Positions 16,589 through 25,488 are shown, counted from the stretch's first letter. The stretch: 64,000 nt of DNA from Deltaproteobacteria bacterium (GCA_020060215.1 JAGVAP010000132.1:124001-188000); one strand, 5' to 3'. Numbers and translations: made by a program. Notes: generated from the letters alone by a model not told the origin.

Positions 16589-16617
16589 TATATAGCCCAA
16601 ATATGAGTATTTGTCAA
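16589..16617 (-). promoter_or_regulatory. Sigma-70-type promoter of the small Cys-rich gene
   Basis: Minus strand TTGACA (16617-16612), 17-bp spacer, TATATA (16594-16589), within the most AT-rich stretch of this region. Predicted leader about 85 nt. Confidence 0.6.
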
Positions 16618-16690
16618 TAAGATTTGCCTAGGGATAGTGGTCCTTCCCTGCCCCGGTCACCAGGGTAATACCTCTAAAGGAATAGTCACG

Positions 16691-17446
16691 ATGAGATTTC
16701 TGCTCCTCAACGCATTCGTCGCCGTTTTCTCCATCCTGTGCTGCATCTACGCAATTATCCTTTCCCTTTTCGATCGGAGAGGTGGGGGTCTGCTTCACCG
16801 TCATGCAGCCGTGCCCTGGGCGAAGGGTGTCCTGTGGGTTTGCGGGGTCAGGGTCAGGGTCCTTGGCGAAGAAAACCTGGATCCCGGCACGGCCCGGATG
16901 TACGTGTGCAACCACCAGAGCTACTTCGACATCTTCGCCCTTCTCGCGGGACTGCCGGTGCAATTCAAGTTCGTACTGAAGGAGGAACTGATGAAAATAC
17001 CCTTCCTGGGGCCTGCCATGAAAAGAGCAGGTTACATCGGCATTGACAGGGATGACCCGAGGAAGGCCTTGAAGGGGATGAATGAGGCCGCAGAGAGGAT
17101 CAAGAAGGGAGCATCGGTTCTGGTCTTCCCTGAAGGGACCAGGAGCTCGGACGGCCGAATCCAGCCCTTCAAACCCGGCGCCTTTCACATGGCCCTCAAA
17201 TCGCGAAGCGAAATCGTGCCTCTGGCAATCGTCGGAAGCCGTCTCATCGTGCCGAAAGGCAGCCTCACGATCCGGCGGGGCACCATCACGCTCCACATCG
17301 GAAGGCCCATTTCGGTGGCCGGCTATGCTCGGAAGGACATGGACCTGCTGATCGAGAAGGTCAGAGGGGAAATGCTGGACCTCATGGCCAGGGCAGAGGG
17401 CGGAGATCAGGAAGAAGCGAGGGACGCTGGACGACCGCTTCGCTAG
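16691..17446 (+). CDS. plsC: 1-acyl-sn-glycerol-3-phosphate acyltransferase
   Basis: 251 residues from ATG at 16691 (AAAGGAAT Shine-Dalgarno); a GTG 54 bp upstream is less likely. An N-terminal membrane segment (LLLNAFVAVFSILCCIYAIIL) precedes the acyltransferase domain with CNHQSYFD (HxxxxD-type catalytic box) and FPEGTRSSDG. It acylates lysophosphatidate to phosphatidate at the inner membrane. Followed by a repeat-rich spacer. Confidence 0.93.
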   Translation: MRFLLLNAFVAVFSILCCIYAIILSLFDRRGGGLLHRHAAVPWAKGVLWVCGVRVRVLGEENLDPGTARMYVCNHQSYFDIFALLAGLPVQFKFVLKEELMKIPFLGPAMKRAGYIGIDRDDPRKALKGMNEAAERIKKGASVLVFPEGTRSSDGRIQPFKPGAFHMALKSRSEIVPLAIVGSRLIVPKGSLTIRRGTITLHIGRPISVAGYARKDMDLLIEKVRGEMLDLMARAEGGDQEEARDAGRPLR

Positions 17447-17526
17447 GACGAGGGGCGTAAAGAATGGCAAGCTCCTAACAGAGGATGAATTTCCATACGA
17501 ACACTTGAACATCGGACGTAGTGAGC

Positions 17527-17604
17527 AGGATGGGTGGAGCGAAGCGGAACCCATCGGGTTCGGAGCTCCAAAATCGATGGGTTTCGCTTCACTCCACCCA
17601 TCCT
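17527..17604. repeat. Palindromic GGATGGGTGGAGCGAAGCG element
   Basis: AGGATGGGTGGAGCGAAGCG followed by GAACCCATCG pairs with CGATGGGTTTCGCTTCACTC plus CACCCATCCT. A 78-bp imperfect palindrome. The left arm shares 21 bases with the copy at 5588-5622, and AGGATGGGTGG recurs at 30967. Confidence 0.75.
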
Positions 17605-17629
17605 TCTACAAGAAACCCCTGGGTTCTCC

Positions 17630-17745
17630 CATCTTGCATCCCGGGTCGCGGATCCTGGATGCTGTTTCCTGCATCCTGTATCTTGCATCCTGCATCCCGG
17701 TTCCTGTATCTTGCATCCTGCCATCTTGAATCCCCCATCTTGCCA
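17630..17745. repeat. Degenerate direct repeats, CTTGCATCCTG/CCTGTATC family
   Basis: Head-to-tail imperfect units such as CCTGCATCCTGTATCTTGCA and CCTGTATCTTGCATCCTG. The minus-strand string GATACAGGATGCAGGA recurs exactly near 26986-27001 upstream of pyrG. Unit spacing is irregular, so this is not a CRISPR array. Confidence 0.65.
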
Positions 17746-17758
17746 CGAGGTCGTCTGA

Positions 17759-20191
17759 TTGGCCGAAGAATCCAAATGCGTCGTCCGGGTAGCCCTCGCC
17801 CTCCCCGTCAAAGAGACATTCCTCTACTCGGTTCCCCTCCATCTCGCGTCCCGGGCCGGGATCGGCTGCCGGGTCCTCGCACCCTTCCGAAGCCGCAAGG
17901 TCACCGGATACATCCTGGAAGTCGTGGAGGCGGCGGGGACGGAAGACCTCAGGGAGATCGACGAGGTGCTGGATTCCGAACCCCTGTTCCATCCCGGTCT
18001 CGTCCGCTTCCTCTCGTGGTGCGCCGACTATTATCTCTTCCCCCTCGGCAGGTTTGTTCAGGCGGCCCTGCCGGGGGGACTCAATGTCAGGACCCTGCCG
18101 TGCTGCGAGTTGACCCCGTCCGGGTCGAAAATCCTCGACCTCATGGGCACGGACTCCGATGCGGGAAAGGCGCTGGCCTGGATCCGGGACAACCCGCGGG
18201 CAAGGATCCCCCGGAACCTGAAGCAGATCATACCGCTCCTCAGGAAGAACGGCTGGATTGCGGTAGGGGAGAGGACTACCAGGAGGCGGGCGGGCCCCCT
18301 GCTGAAGCGGTTCGTAAAGGTGAGACCCGGGGTGGAGACGGCAAAGGTACTGACGGATTGCCCAGACGGGGAGTTCCTGAAGGCCGTCTTCACGGCAGGG
18401 GAGATCTCTCTCCGGGACATCTGCGGGAGATTCCCGAGAGGAGATCACCTGTGCCGAAAGTGGATTCGAAAGGGGGTCCTGGAAGACTTCAAGAGGCCGG
18501 TCCTGAGGGATACGGCCGGGAACGTCCTCTTCATCTCCCCCCCGCCGGAGCGGCTCTATGAGCAGCAGGAGAAGGCGCTTTGTGAAATCGTCGGTCATCT
18601 CGAAAAGAAGCACTTCTCCACCCTTCTCCTCCATGGGGTGACGGGGAGCGGGAAAACCGAGGTATATTTCGGCGCTGTCAGAAGAGTCATCGACCTCGGA
18701 CGTCAGGCCATCCTCATGGTCCCCGAGATCGCGCTTTCCATCTACATGGAGGGCTTATTCCGCTCCCGGCTCGGCGACAGGGTGGCCGTGTATCACAGCG
18801 GGCTTGGCCCGGGGGAGAGGTTCGACCAGTGGATGCGCATGACCCGGGGCGACGTGGATCTCGTGATCGGCGCGAGGTCCGCCCTCTTCGCGCCTTTCTC
18901 CAGCCTGGGTCTCATCATCGTGGACGAGGAACACGACCCCTCTTACAAGCAGGAGGAAGGCCCCCGCTATCAGGCGAGGGATGCGGCCGTTGCGCGGGGG
19001 AAGATCGAGAAGGCCGTGGTCGTGCTCGGGTCCGCGACCCCCTCCGTCCAGTCCTATCACAACGCCCGGAGCGGAAAGTATCACCTGATCTGCATGCCGG
19101 ACCGGGTTGAGAAGAGGCCGCTGCCTTCCTTCCGCATCGTGGACCTGAGGCGGATCGGCGGCAATGCCAGGAGGCACCCCATCATCAGCCCGATCCTCCG
19201 GGAAGGCCTCGCCTCCACCCTGGTCGAGGGGAGTCAGGCCATGCTGTTCCTCAATCGCAGGGGCTTTCACAGGGTCCAGGTCTGCCGTTTCTGCGGGAAG
19301 TCGGTATGCTGCCCCAACTGCGACCTGCCCCTCATCCACCACCTGAAGGAGGCGCGCCTTGCATGCCACTACTGCGGTTTTCAGACCGATCTCAAGAGGA
19401 CATGCCCGTCCTGCGCCAGGGACGGAATGAAGTTGTACGGATTCGGCACCGAGCGGCTGGAGTCCGAGGTGAAAGAGTGCTGCCCTGCCGGCCGCGTGGC
19501 CAGGATGGACCGGGACAGCACCAGAGCGAAGGGGGAGACCTTTCGTCTCCTCAAGAGATTCGGAGAAGGACAAGTGGATTTCCTCGTGGGGACCCAGATG
19601 ATCACCAAGGGATATGACTTCCCGAACGTGACCCTGGTGGGGGTCATCAATGCGGATGCCACCCTCGGATTCCCAGACTTCCGCGCTGCGGAGCGGACCT
19701 TCCAGCTTCTCTCGCAGGTAGGAGGCAGGGCCGGACGGGGGGAGCGAAGAGGAGAGGTGGTGGTCCAGACGTTCAATCCCGAACACTATGCCGTGAGGGC
19801 GGCGAGAGACCATGATTATCTCTCCTTTTTCGACAGAGAGGTGGAGTTGCGGGGGCAGCTCGGTTACCCTCCTTTTTCCTTCATGGCCTGCCTGAAACTG
19901 CAGGGCGGCAGCGAGAAGGAGACGGAAGATGTGGGCCGGAGGATCGGAGAGGCCATGCGCCGCACCCTTGAAAAATGGCCCAGGAGGGGGAAGGAGGTGC
20001 AGGTCCTCGGCCCGGCAGAGGCCCCCATTTCCAAGCTGAAGGGAAGGTATCGCAGGCAGATCCTGGTGAAGAGCAGGACGACCGGGATGCTCCACTACTT
20101 TCTCGGGGAGGTGGAGGTGTTGGCCAGGAAGATGCTCCGATCGACCGGGGTGGAGATGATCATCGATGTGGATCCGTATCAGATGCTGTAG
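17759..20191 (+). CDS. priA: Primosomal protein N' (replication-restart helicase PriA)
   Basis: 810 residues from TTG at 17759. N-terminal 3'-DNA-binding domain (VALALPVKETFLYSVP), superfamily 2 helicase core with Walker A GVTGSGKTEVYF, DEEH box IIVDEEHDPSYKQ, and zinc-binding Cys pairs (CRFCGKSVCCPNC, CHYCG, CPSC) inserted before the second RecA lobe (GTQMITKGYDFPNVTLVGV). The family loads DnaB at stalled forks. Its upstream region is taken up by repeats, so the promoter is unclear. Confidence 0.96.
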   Translation: MAEESKCVVRVALALPVKETFLYSVPLHLASRAGIGCRVLAPFRSRKVTGYILEVVEAAGTEDLREIDEVLDSEPLFHPGLVRFLSWCADYYLFPLGRFVQAALPGGLNVRTLPCCELTPSGSKILDLMGTDSDAGKALAWIRDNPRARIPRNLKQIIPLLRKNGWIAVGERTTRRRAGPLLKRFVKVRPGVETAKVLTDCPDGEFLKAVFTAGEISLRDICGRFPRGDHLCRKWIRKGVLEDFKRPVLRDTAGNVLFISPPPERLYEQQEKALCEIVGHLEKKHFSTLLLHGVTGSGKTEVYFGAVRRVIDLGRQAILMVPEIALSIYMEGLFRSRLGDRVAVYHSGLGPGERFDQWMRMTRGDVDLVIGARSALFAPFSSLGLIIVDEEHDPSYKQEEGPRYQARDAAVARGKIEKAVVVLGSATPSVQSYHNARSGKYHLICMPDRVEKRPLPSFRIVDLRRIGGNARRHPIISPILREGLASTLVEGSQAMLFLNRRGFHRVQVCRFCGKSVCCPNCDLPLIHHLKEARLACHYCGFQTDLKRTCPSCARDGMKLYGFGTERLESEVKECCPAGRVARMDRDSTRAKGETFRLLKRFGEGQVDFLVGTQMITKGYDFPNVTLVGVINADATLGFPDFRAAERTFQLLSQVGGRAGRGERRGEVVVQTFNPEHYAVRAARDHDYLSFFDREVELRGQLGYPPFSFMACLKLQGGSEKETEDVGRRIGEAMRRTLEKWPRRGKEVQVLGPAEAPISKLKGRYRRQILVKSRTTGMLHYFLGEVEVLARKMLRSTGVEMIIDVDPYQML

Positions 20192-20277
20192 GGACCGAGA
20201 GACGAGGGACGAGAGAAAAAGACGAACATCCGACATCGAAGATCGAACGGGAAGACAAAGACGAACGTTCATCCCCT

Positions 20278-22197
20278 CTAACGAGCCGTCTCCTCGGGAT
20301 CGCGCGGGTTCCCGTGTCCCTCCTTAAACAGCATCCTCAACTCATAGACACCGCCTTCGCCGGTCTTCTGCATATCGAAACCCATCTTCTCGAAAACGTG
20401 GAGCATCGGCCTGTTCTCCATGAGCACCTCTGCGGTGAACCCCAGGAGTCCCCGCCGCTTGGCGAGGTAGGTCATATAAGCCAGGAGCTCGCTTCCTATC
20501 CCCCTGTTCTGAAACGCATCGGCCACAATGAACGCCACCTCCGCCATGTGCGTCTCGGGGCTGATGCCGTACTGGGTCAGACCGACCACCTTTTCCCGGC
20601 CGCCTTCCTGGACAATCGCGACAATCGCCATCCCCTTGGTATAGTCCAGGACCACGTAGTCCTGCAGCTCCTGGTGGGGCATCCCTTTTTTGAGCGAGAT
20701 GAAGCGGCGGTACATGCTTTTGTCCGACAGGTCGTAGAAGAACTCCTTCAGGAGGGGCTCGTCGCTGATCTTGATGGGCCTGAGCAGAACCTCCATACCG
20801 GTCTTCGTGGTCCTGAAGGTCTCCAACTGCTCCGGGTACTCCCCCTTCTTCCCGTGGATAAACTTCTGGTCCTTGTAGATCAGGTTCAGCTTCCTCGCCT
20901 CCTCGATGAGCCACGGCCTGAACTTGGGGTGTGCGACGGCGATCAGCTCCATGGCGCGCTCCCTGATGCTTTTCCCGTGGAGGTAAGCGATGCCGTACTC
21001 GGAGACGACATAGTGGACATCGCTCCTCCCCAGGGTCACGCCGGCCCCCTCGTAGAGGAACGGCACGATTCTCGAGATGGACTCCTCCCTGGCTGTTGAG
21101 AGAATGACGAGGATGGTCTTGCCGCCGGGTGAGAGCACGGCCCCGCGCATGAAGTCGGTCTGCCCGCCGATGCCGCTGTAGAACTTCTTGCCGATCGACT
21201 CTGCCGTGGCCTGCCCCGTGAGATCGATCTGAAGGCAGCTGTTGATGGCCACCATGTTCCGGTTCCGCGAAATGACAAGCAAGTTGTTGGTGTAGTCCAC
21301 CGGCCTGAACTCGATGCCCGGGTTGTCGTGTATGAACTCGTAGGTCTCTCGCCTTCCCATGCAGAAGGCCGCCACCGTCTTTCCTCGATTGAGGGTTTTT
21401 CGGCTGTTGTCCACCACGCCCGCCCTGATCAGATCCACCATCCCGCCGGACAGGAGCTCGGTATGCACGCCGAGGTGGCGCTTGCCTTTCAGGTTGGCGA
21501 GGATGGCGTTCGGGATGCTGCCGTAGCCGGCCTGTATCGTGTCCCCGTCTTCGACGATACGCGCCACGTACTTCCCGATCTTCTGGGCGATCTCGTCCGG
21601 GAGAGTGGCTGAGTACTCCAGCAGGGGTTCATCCTTTTCGACAATGAAGTCCACATCCTCTGCGTGGATGAAGGTCTCCCCGTGGACCCGCGGCATTCTT
21701 GAATTCACCTGCGCGATGACCATGGAGGCGGCCTCGACTGCAGCCTTCGTGATGTCCACACTGATCCCGAGGCTCATGTACCCGTTCTTGTCGGGAGGGG
21801 AGGTCTGGACCAGGGCTACATCCACAGGCACCACCCCGCGCCGGAAGAGTTCCGGGACTGCTGAAAGGGCGATGGGGGTATAATCCGCAAACCCCTCGTT
21901 GACGGCATTCCGGGTGTTCTTTCCTATGAAGAAAGAGTTGTGCCTGAAGTTCTCCTTGAACTTCTCGTCGGCATAGGGGGCGACCCCCAGTGTCCACACG
22001 TGGAACACCTCTGCGTCCAGGACGGCCTTCGGATGAGAGGAGACATAGTTGATCAGCGCCTGCACCAGGTACTGAGGCTCACCGCAGCCGGTGCCGATGA
22101 AGATCCTGCCCCCCCTGTGGATCCTGCTGAAGATCCGCTCCTCGGACCTGAACTTTTCGGGATACTGCTCCTTGGTCTTCTCCAGGGTCATGGTCAT
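20278..22197 (-). CDS. Acetyl-CoA hydrolase/transferase fused to a GNAT acetyltransferase
   Basis: 639 residues from ATG at 22197. Residues about 1-440 match the 4-hydroxybutyrate/acetate CoA-transferase family: GTGCGEPQYL, LVQTSPPDKNGYMSLGIS, QAGYGSIPNAIL, GIGGQTDFMRGA, VVSEYGIAYLHGKS. Residues about 475-620 are a GNAT domain with the acetyl-CoA loop QNRGIGSELL and ENRPMLHVFEKMGF. The transferase half moves CoA between acyl-CoA and a carboxylate; the GNAT half may acetylate the enzyme itself or a partner (inference). A near-perfect TATAAT lies at 22213-22218. Confidence 0.9.
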   Translation of the reverse strand: MTMTLEKTKEQYPEKFRSEERIFSRIHRGGRIFIGTGCGEPQYLVQALINYVSSHPKAVLDAEVFHVWTLGVAPYADEKFKENFRHNSFFIGKNTRNAVNEGFADYTPIALSAVPELFRRGVVPVDVALVQTSPPDKNGYMSLGISVDITKAAVEAASMVIAQVNSRMPRVHGETFIHAEDVDFIVEKDEPLLEYSATLPDEIAQKIGKYVARIVEDGDTIQAGYGSIPNAILANLKGKRHLGVHTELLSGGMVDLIRAGVVDNSRKTLNRGKTVAAFCMGRRETYEFIHDNPGIEFRPVDYTNNLLVISRNRNMVAINSCLQIDLTGQATAESIGKKFYSGIGGQTDFMRGAVLSPGGKTILVILSTAREESISRIVPFLYEGAGVTLGRSDVHYVVSEYGIAYLHGKSIRERAMELIAVAHPKFRPWLIEEARKLNLIYKDQKFIHGKKGEYPEQLETFRTTKTGMEVLLRPIKISDEPLLKEFFYDLSDKSMYRRFISLKKGMPHQELQDYVVLDYTKGMAIVAIVQEGGREKVVGLTQYGISPETHMAEVAFIVADAFQNRGIGSELLAYMTYLAKRRGLLGFTAEVLMENRPMLHVFEKMGFDMQKTGEGGVYELRMLFKEGHGNPRDPEETAR

Positions 22198-22212
22198 CAA
22201 AGTCCTTGCCTT

Positions 22213-22218
22213 ATTATA
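22213..22218 (-). promoter_or_regulatory. Candidate -10 element of the CoA-transferase/GNAT gene
   Basis: TATAAT on the minus strand, 16 bp before the ATG at 22197. The -35 box 17 bp upstream (TTTCCT) is poor. Confidence 0.35.
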
Positions 22219-22262
22219 TTTCCATGCTCTAATTTAGGAAATTTTTTTTTGGGAGAAGTCGG

Positions 22263-22781
22263 ATGCACAAGACCCCCTTCCTGAAGACCGTACCTTTTCT
22301 GCTGCTGGCGGCAATGCTCTCGTGTGTTTCGTGCGACGCCAAAGGGGCGGGCGGGGGGGGTATCGCTCCTGATTTTTCTCTGAAAGACACGTCCGGGAGG
22401 ATGGTGTCCCTCAGGGACCACAGGGGCCAATACGTGATTATCGATTTCTGGGCCACATGGTGTCCCCCCTGCCTCCATTCCATTCCCGAGCTCGTGGCCC
22501 TGCACAGGAAGTACAGGGACAAGGGGCTGGTGGTGCTTGGAATCAACCTCGATGACCCCGGGAAGGTGGACAGCCGGGCCCTGGCGAGATTCAAGGATCA
22601 GCACCGGATCGACTATACGATCCTGGTGGCGAGCGATAAGGTCGTCCGCGACTATTCGAGCCTGGATGGGATGGCGCTTCCCACCATGTTCTTTGTGGAT
22701 CGGGAAGGCCGGCTGGTCGAAAGGCTGGTGGGCTTTGCCCCGGGCCGGGTGGAGAAGTCCATCAGGAGGCTCATGGGGTGA
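22263..22781 (+). CDS. TlpA/ResA-like thioredoxin-fold lipoprotein
   Basis: 172 residues. The N-terminus is a lipoprotein signal (FLLLAAMLSCVSC, with Cys in lipobox position). The thioredoxin fold carries IIDFWATWCPPCLHSIPEL with the redox motif CPPC, and the cis-Pro in GMALPTMFFVD. Probably a periplasmic membrane-anchored disulfide reductase for cytochrome c maturation or similar. Divergent from the CoA-transferase gene across 65 bp. Confidence 0.92.
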   Translation: MHKTPFLKTVPFLLLAAMLSCVSCDAKGAGGGGIAPDFSLKDTSGRMVSLRDHRGQYVIIDFWATWCPPCLHSIPELVALHRKYRDKGLVVLGINLDDPGKVDSRALARFKDQHRIDYTILVASDKVVRDYSSLDGMALPTMFFVDREGRLVERLVGFAPGRVEKSIRRLMG

Positions 22782-22874
22782 AGAGAACTTGGACAGGATC
22801 ACGGGATGAAAAGGATGAGTTCTGTTACTGGAAATACGTGCGGAGGACAGGAGAGAAACGCGACCTCGACTAGG

Positions 22875-23717
22875 ATGATCATCGATTTTCATACCCACAT
22901 CTTCCCTCCCTGTTTCATGCAGAGGGACCGCTTTTTTGAGGCCGAGCCGGGTTTTCGGCTCCTCTACGACTCTCCCCGTTCGCGGCTGATCGGGGTCGAA
23001 GAGCTCCTGAGGGAGATGGATCTCGCCGGGGTCCGGAGATCGGTCGTGTTCGGCTTCCCGTGGGAAGAGGAGGAGCACTTTCGGCGGCACAACGACTACG
23101 TCCTGGAGGCGGTTCAGAGATATCCCGACCGAATCACCGGGCTCTGCTGCTTTTCCCCCCTCTCCCCGAATGCGCTCGCAGAGGCCCGGAGATGCCTCGA
23201 ACAAGGGCTCTGCGGAGTGGGAGAGCTGGCGCTCTATCATGCATGCCCGGTGGACCGGGGCTTCGACCGCCTGGGAGAAGTGGCAGACCTGTGCGCCGAG
23301 CTTGACGTCGTCCTTCTCCTCCACGCCAGTGAACCGGTAGGCAGAACCTACCCCGGGAAGACGCCGGCCTGGTTTCCCGAGCTTTACCATCTCCTGAAAA
23401 CCCGTCCATCCACCCGTTTTGTCCTCGCCCACTGGGGTGGGGGGCTCTTCTTCTTTGCCACCATGAAGAAGGAGGTAAAGGAGACGCTTCGAAATACGTG
23501 GTTCGACACCGCGGCCTCCCCTTTCCTCTACACGCCGGACATCTACAGGATGGCCGGCGAGATCATCGGTCCTGAGAAGATCCTCTTCGGTTCCGACTTT
23601 CCCCTGATCTCACCCGGCCGCTATTTCTCGGAGCTGGACGCCTCCGGTCTTTCCGGTGAGGCCGTCCGCATGATCAAGGGAGAGAACGCGGCACGGCTCC
23701 TCAGGCTACCCCTCTGA
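22875..23717 (+). CDS. Amidohydrolase-2 family metal-dependent hydrolase
   Basis: 280 residues from ATG at 22875 (MIIDFHTHIFPP); a start 69 bp upstream is possible but adds unconserved sequence. TIM-barrel metal ligands: HxH in DFHTH, His in LLLHASEP, His in VLAHWGGG, and Asp in LFGSDFPL. This is the pattern of the amidohydrolase-2/ACMSD-like family of hydrolases and decarboxylases. Substrate unknown. It follows the TlpA-like gene by 93 bp. Confidence 0.88.
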   Translation: MIIDFHTHIFPPCFMQRDRFFEAEPGFRLLYDSPRSRLIGVEELLREMDLAGVRRSVVFGFPWEEEEHFRRHNDYVLEAVQRYPDRITGLCCFSPLSPNALAEARRCLEQGLCGVGELALYHACPVDRGFDRLGEVADLCAELDVVLLLHASEPVGRTYPGKTPAWFPELYHLLKTRPSTRFVLAHWGGGLFFFATMKKEVKETLRNTWFDTAASPFLYTPDIYRMAGEIIGPEKILFGSDFPLISPGRYFSELDASGLSGEAVRMIKGENAARLLRLPL

Positions 23718-23794
23718 GTGCACCTGCCTCAGACGACCACCGCTCACCGCCGGCATCGCCAGGACGACCGCTTCGTAAGAGCCCTTCTCGGTCG

Positions 23795-23810
23795 TGGCAC
23801 AGGATTTGCT
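23795..23810 (+). promoter_or_regulatory. Candidate sigma-54 promoter upstream of the motB-like pair
   Basis: TGGCACAGGATTTGCT: a full -24 TGGCAC, N5, and -12 TTGCT. It lies 160 bp before the first MotB-like gene and reads toward it. Confidence 0.6.
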
Positions 23811-23969
23811 CGATATACAACCGGGGGTGGATCCCAACCCTCTGATCCGCCCAACCGCCGGAGTTGAATCTTGTCTCCTTCCGGCCGGATATGAAGAAGC
23901 GGCGTGCCGGACCAGACCGGCGGTAAAGCGACACGATTTTGACTGAGAAGCAAAGACCCGAATCGCAGG

Positions 23970-24761
23970 ATGAACCACAAGAAAGACAACCCGGGCCGTA
24001 TCAATCCTTATCGGTGGATGACCACATACACCGATCTGGTCACGCTCCTCCTTACGTTCTTTGTCCTCCTCCTCAGCATGGCGGTGATCACGGACCAGAA
24101 ACGCATCGAGGCCATGAGCTCGGTCATGGGGGCGTTCGGGTTCAAGCACGGGGGCCAGTCCGTGCTCGGGTCGACCTCGGGAACGAATGTCACCGCCAAT
24201 TCCGCCCCGATCAAGGAAGAAGATGTGGAAATGGAGGTCCTGAAAAACATCGAGCTGAAGAACTCCCTCCACGCGGACATGAGCGTCGTCCGGGAGGAGG
24301 AGCGGATCATCATCTCCCTCAGCAATCGCCTTCTCTTCAAACCGCGGTCCAGCGTGATCGAGCCGAACCGGATCGGGCTGCTCTCGGAACTGAAGGAGGT
24401 ATTCAAGAAGAGCCCGTCCAGGATAGAGCTCCGCGGCTATGCCGATCCATCTGAAACGATCTTTGATCCGAACCGTTTCAGGCCGGCCATGATGCTCTCG
24501 ACCAAACGGGCCTTTGCGATCTTTCAGTTCATGCTGGACGGCGGCGAGATCCCCCCGGCAAGGATGGTGGCCCACGGCTTCGGCCACACCCCTTCGTCCA
24601 CGGGCGCACCGAAAGACGTGCACCTGCAGAATCGTCAGGTCCAGATCATCCTCGATTATCGCGAGAGGCTGCCCTATCACCTGAGCAAACCCGCCCCGAA
24701 TTCCTTCCTGGACTTCAAGGGGTTCTTCTTCAAGCTGTATGGAGGCAAAGATGGAGAATGA
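23970..24761 (+). CDS. MotB/OmpA family protein 1
   Basis: 263 residues. One membrane helix near the N-terminus (YTDLVTLLLTFFVLLLSMAV) carries the Asp (D22) that conducts the ion in MotB stators. A plug-like segment and an OmpA-type peptidoglycan-binding domain (about 105-225) follow. The domain is divergent: IELRGYADPS replaces the usual hGHTD, and it ends NRQVQIIL. It overlaps the next gene by 11 bp. No motA is adjacent, so the partner channel is elsewhere or different. Confidence 0.88.
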   Translation: MNHKKDNPGRINPYRWMTTYTDLVTLLLTFFVLLLSMAVITDQKRIEAMSSVMGAFGFKHGGQSVLGSTSGTNVTANSAPIKEEDVEMEVLKNIELKNSLHADMSVVREEERIIISLSNRLLFKPRSSVIEPNRIGLLSELKEVFKKSPSRIELRGYADPSETIFDPNRFRPAMMLSTKRAFAIFQFMLDGGEIPPARMVAHGFGHTPSSTGAPKDVHLQNRQVQIILDYRERLPYHLSKPAPNSFLDFKGFFFKLYGGKDGE

Positions 24762-25488
24762 CCCCTTGAGACGCAAGGAGGAGCAAACCCCTTCTTCTCC
24801 GGCCTGGATGGTGACCTTCTCCGATCTCTCCACCCTTCTCCTTACTTTTTTCGTCCTTCTCCTCTCCATGTCCTCCATGGATGAGAAGACCCTCAAGAGC
24901 ATGTTCAGCAACTTCTCTGCCGGTTCCGGGATCCTTTACTTCAAGGAGTACGGCGAGATCCACAGGCCCAAACTGGTCCTGATCCAGGGGCTGCAGCAGT
25001 TCCTCAAGGACGCCCTCGTGATCAAGAGGGAGGAGGAGACCAGGGATACCCTCTCACGCAAGGAGGAGAAGACTTTTCAGGAGGTCGGGAACTCGGTGGT
25101 GTTCGAGAATTTCAGGGGCGGATTCAAGCTCGTTTTCGGCCACAAACTCCTCTTCCCCACGGGGAGCGCAGAGATCCAGGAGGAGATCAAGCCGCTGCTG
25201 GAGAAGGTGGGGACCTTCATGCGCAATTCGGACTACCAGGTCTATATCGACGGCCACACGGACAACATCCCCATCAGGGGCGGCATGTACTCCTCGAACG
25301 AGGAGCTATCCCTTGCGAGGGCCTACAACCTGGCGGAGTATTTTGTGACCCAGGAGAACGTCTCGCCCTACAACATCGCCCTTGCAGGATACGGCGATCT
25401 CCATCCCGTGGACTCGCACTACACCACGGAGGGCCGGAGCAGGAACCGGCGGGTGGAGATCATCTTCAAGAACCAGAAGTATTTTTAG
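24751..25488 (+). CDS. MotB/OmpA family protein 2
   Basis: 245 residues from ATG at 24751 (GGAGG Shine-Dalgarno inside the end of the previous gene). Helix FSDLSTLLLTFFVLLLSM carries the stator Asp (D25). The OmpA domain is canonical: YIDGHTDNIPI, SLARAYNLAEYF, GRSRNRRVEIIF. Together with the preceding gene it forms a tandem MotB pair that could make a heteromeric stator (inference). Confidence 0.92.
   Translation: MENDPLRRKEEQTPSSPAWMVTFSDLSTLLLTFFVLLLSMSSMDEKTLKSMFSNFSAGSGILYFKEYGEIHRPKLVLIQGLQQFLKDALVIKREEETRDTLSRKEEKTFQEVGNSVVFENFRGGFKLVFGHKLLFPTGSAEIQEEIKPLLEKVGTFMRNSDYQVYIDGHTDNIPIRGGMYSSNEELSLARAYNLAEYFVTQENVSPYNIALAGYGDLHPVDSHYTTEGRSRNRRVEIIFKNQKYF

Larger units (their letters stand above)
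17447..17758. other. Repeat-filled intergenic region before priA
   Basis: 312 bp with no credible gene. It contains the palindrome at 17527-17604 and the CAGGATGCA-type repeats at 17630-17745, plus GAGGGAC-type strings near 17418-17455. Confidence 0.6.

Noticed and set aside
17630..17745. Possible CRISPR array before priA
   Set aside because: Units are irregular, of unequal length and lack unique spacers; no cas genes are nearby.
18755..20272. A 505-codon minus-strand frame opposite priA
   Set aside because: PriA is unmistakable on the plus strand; the antisense product is low-complexity His/Pro/Leu-rich.
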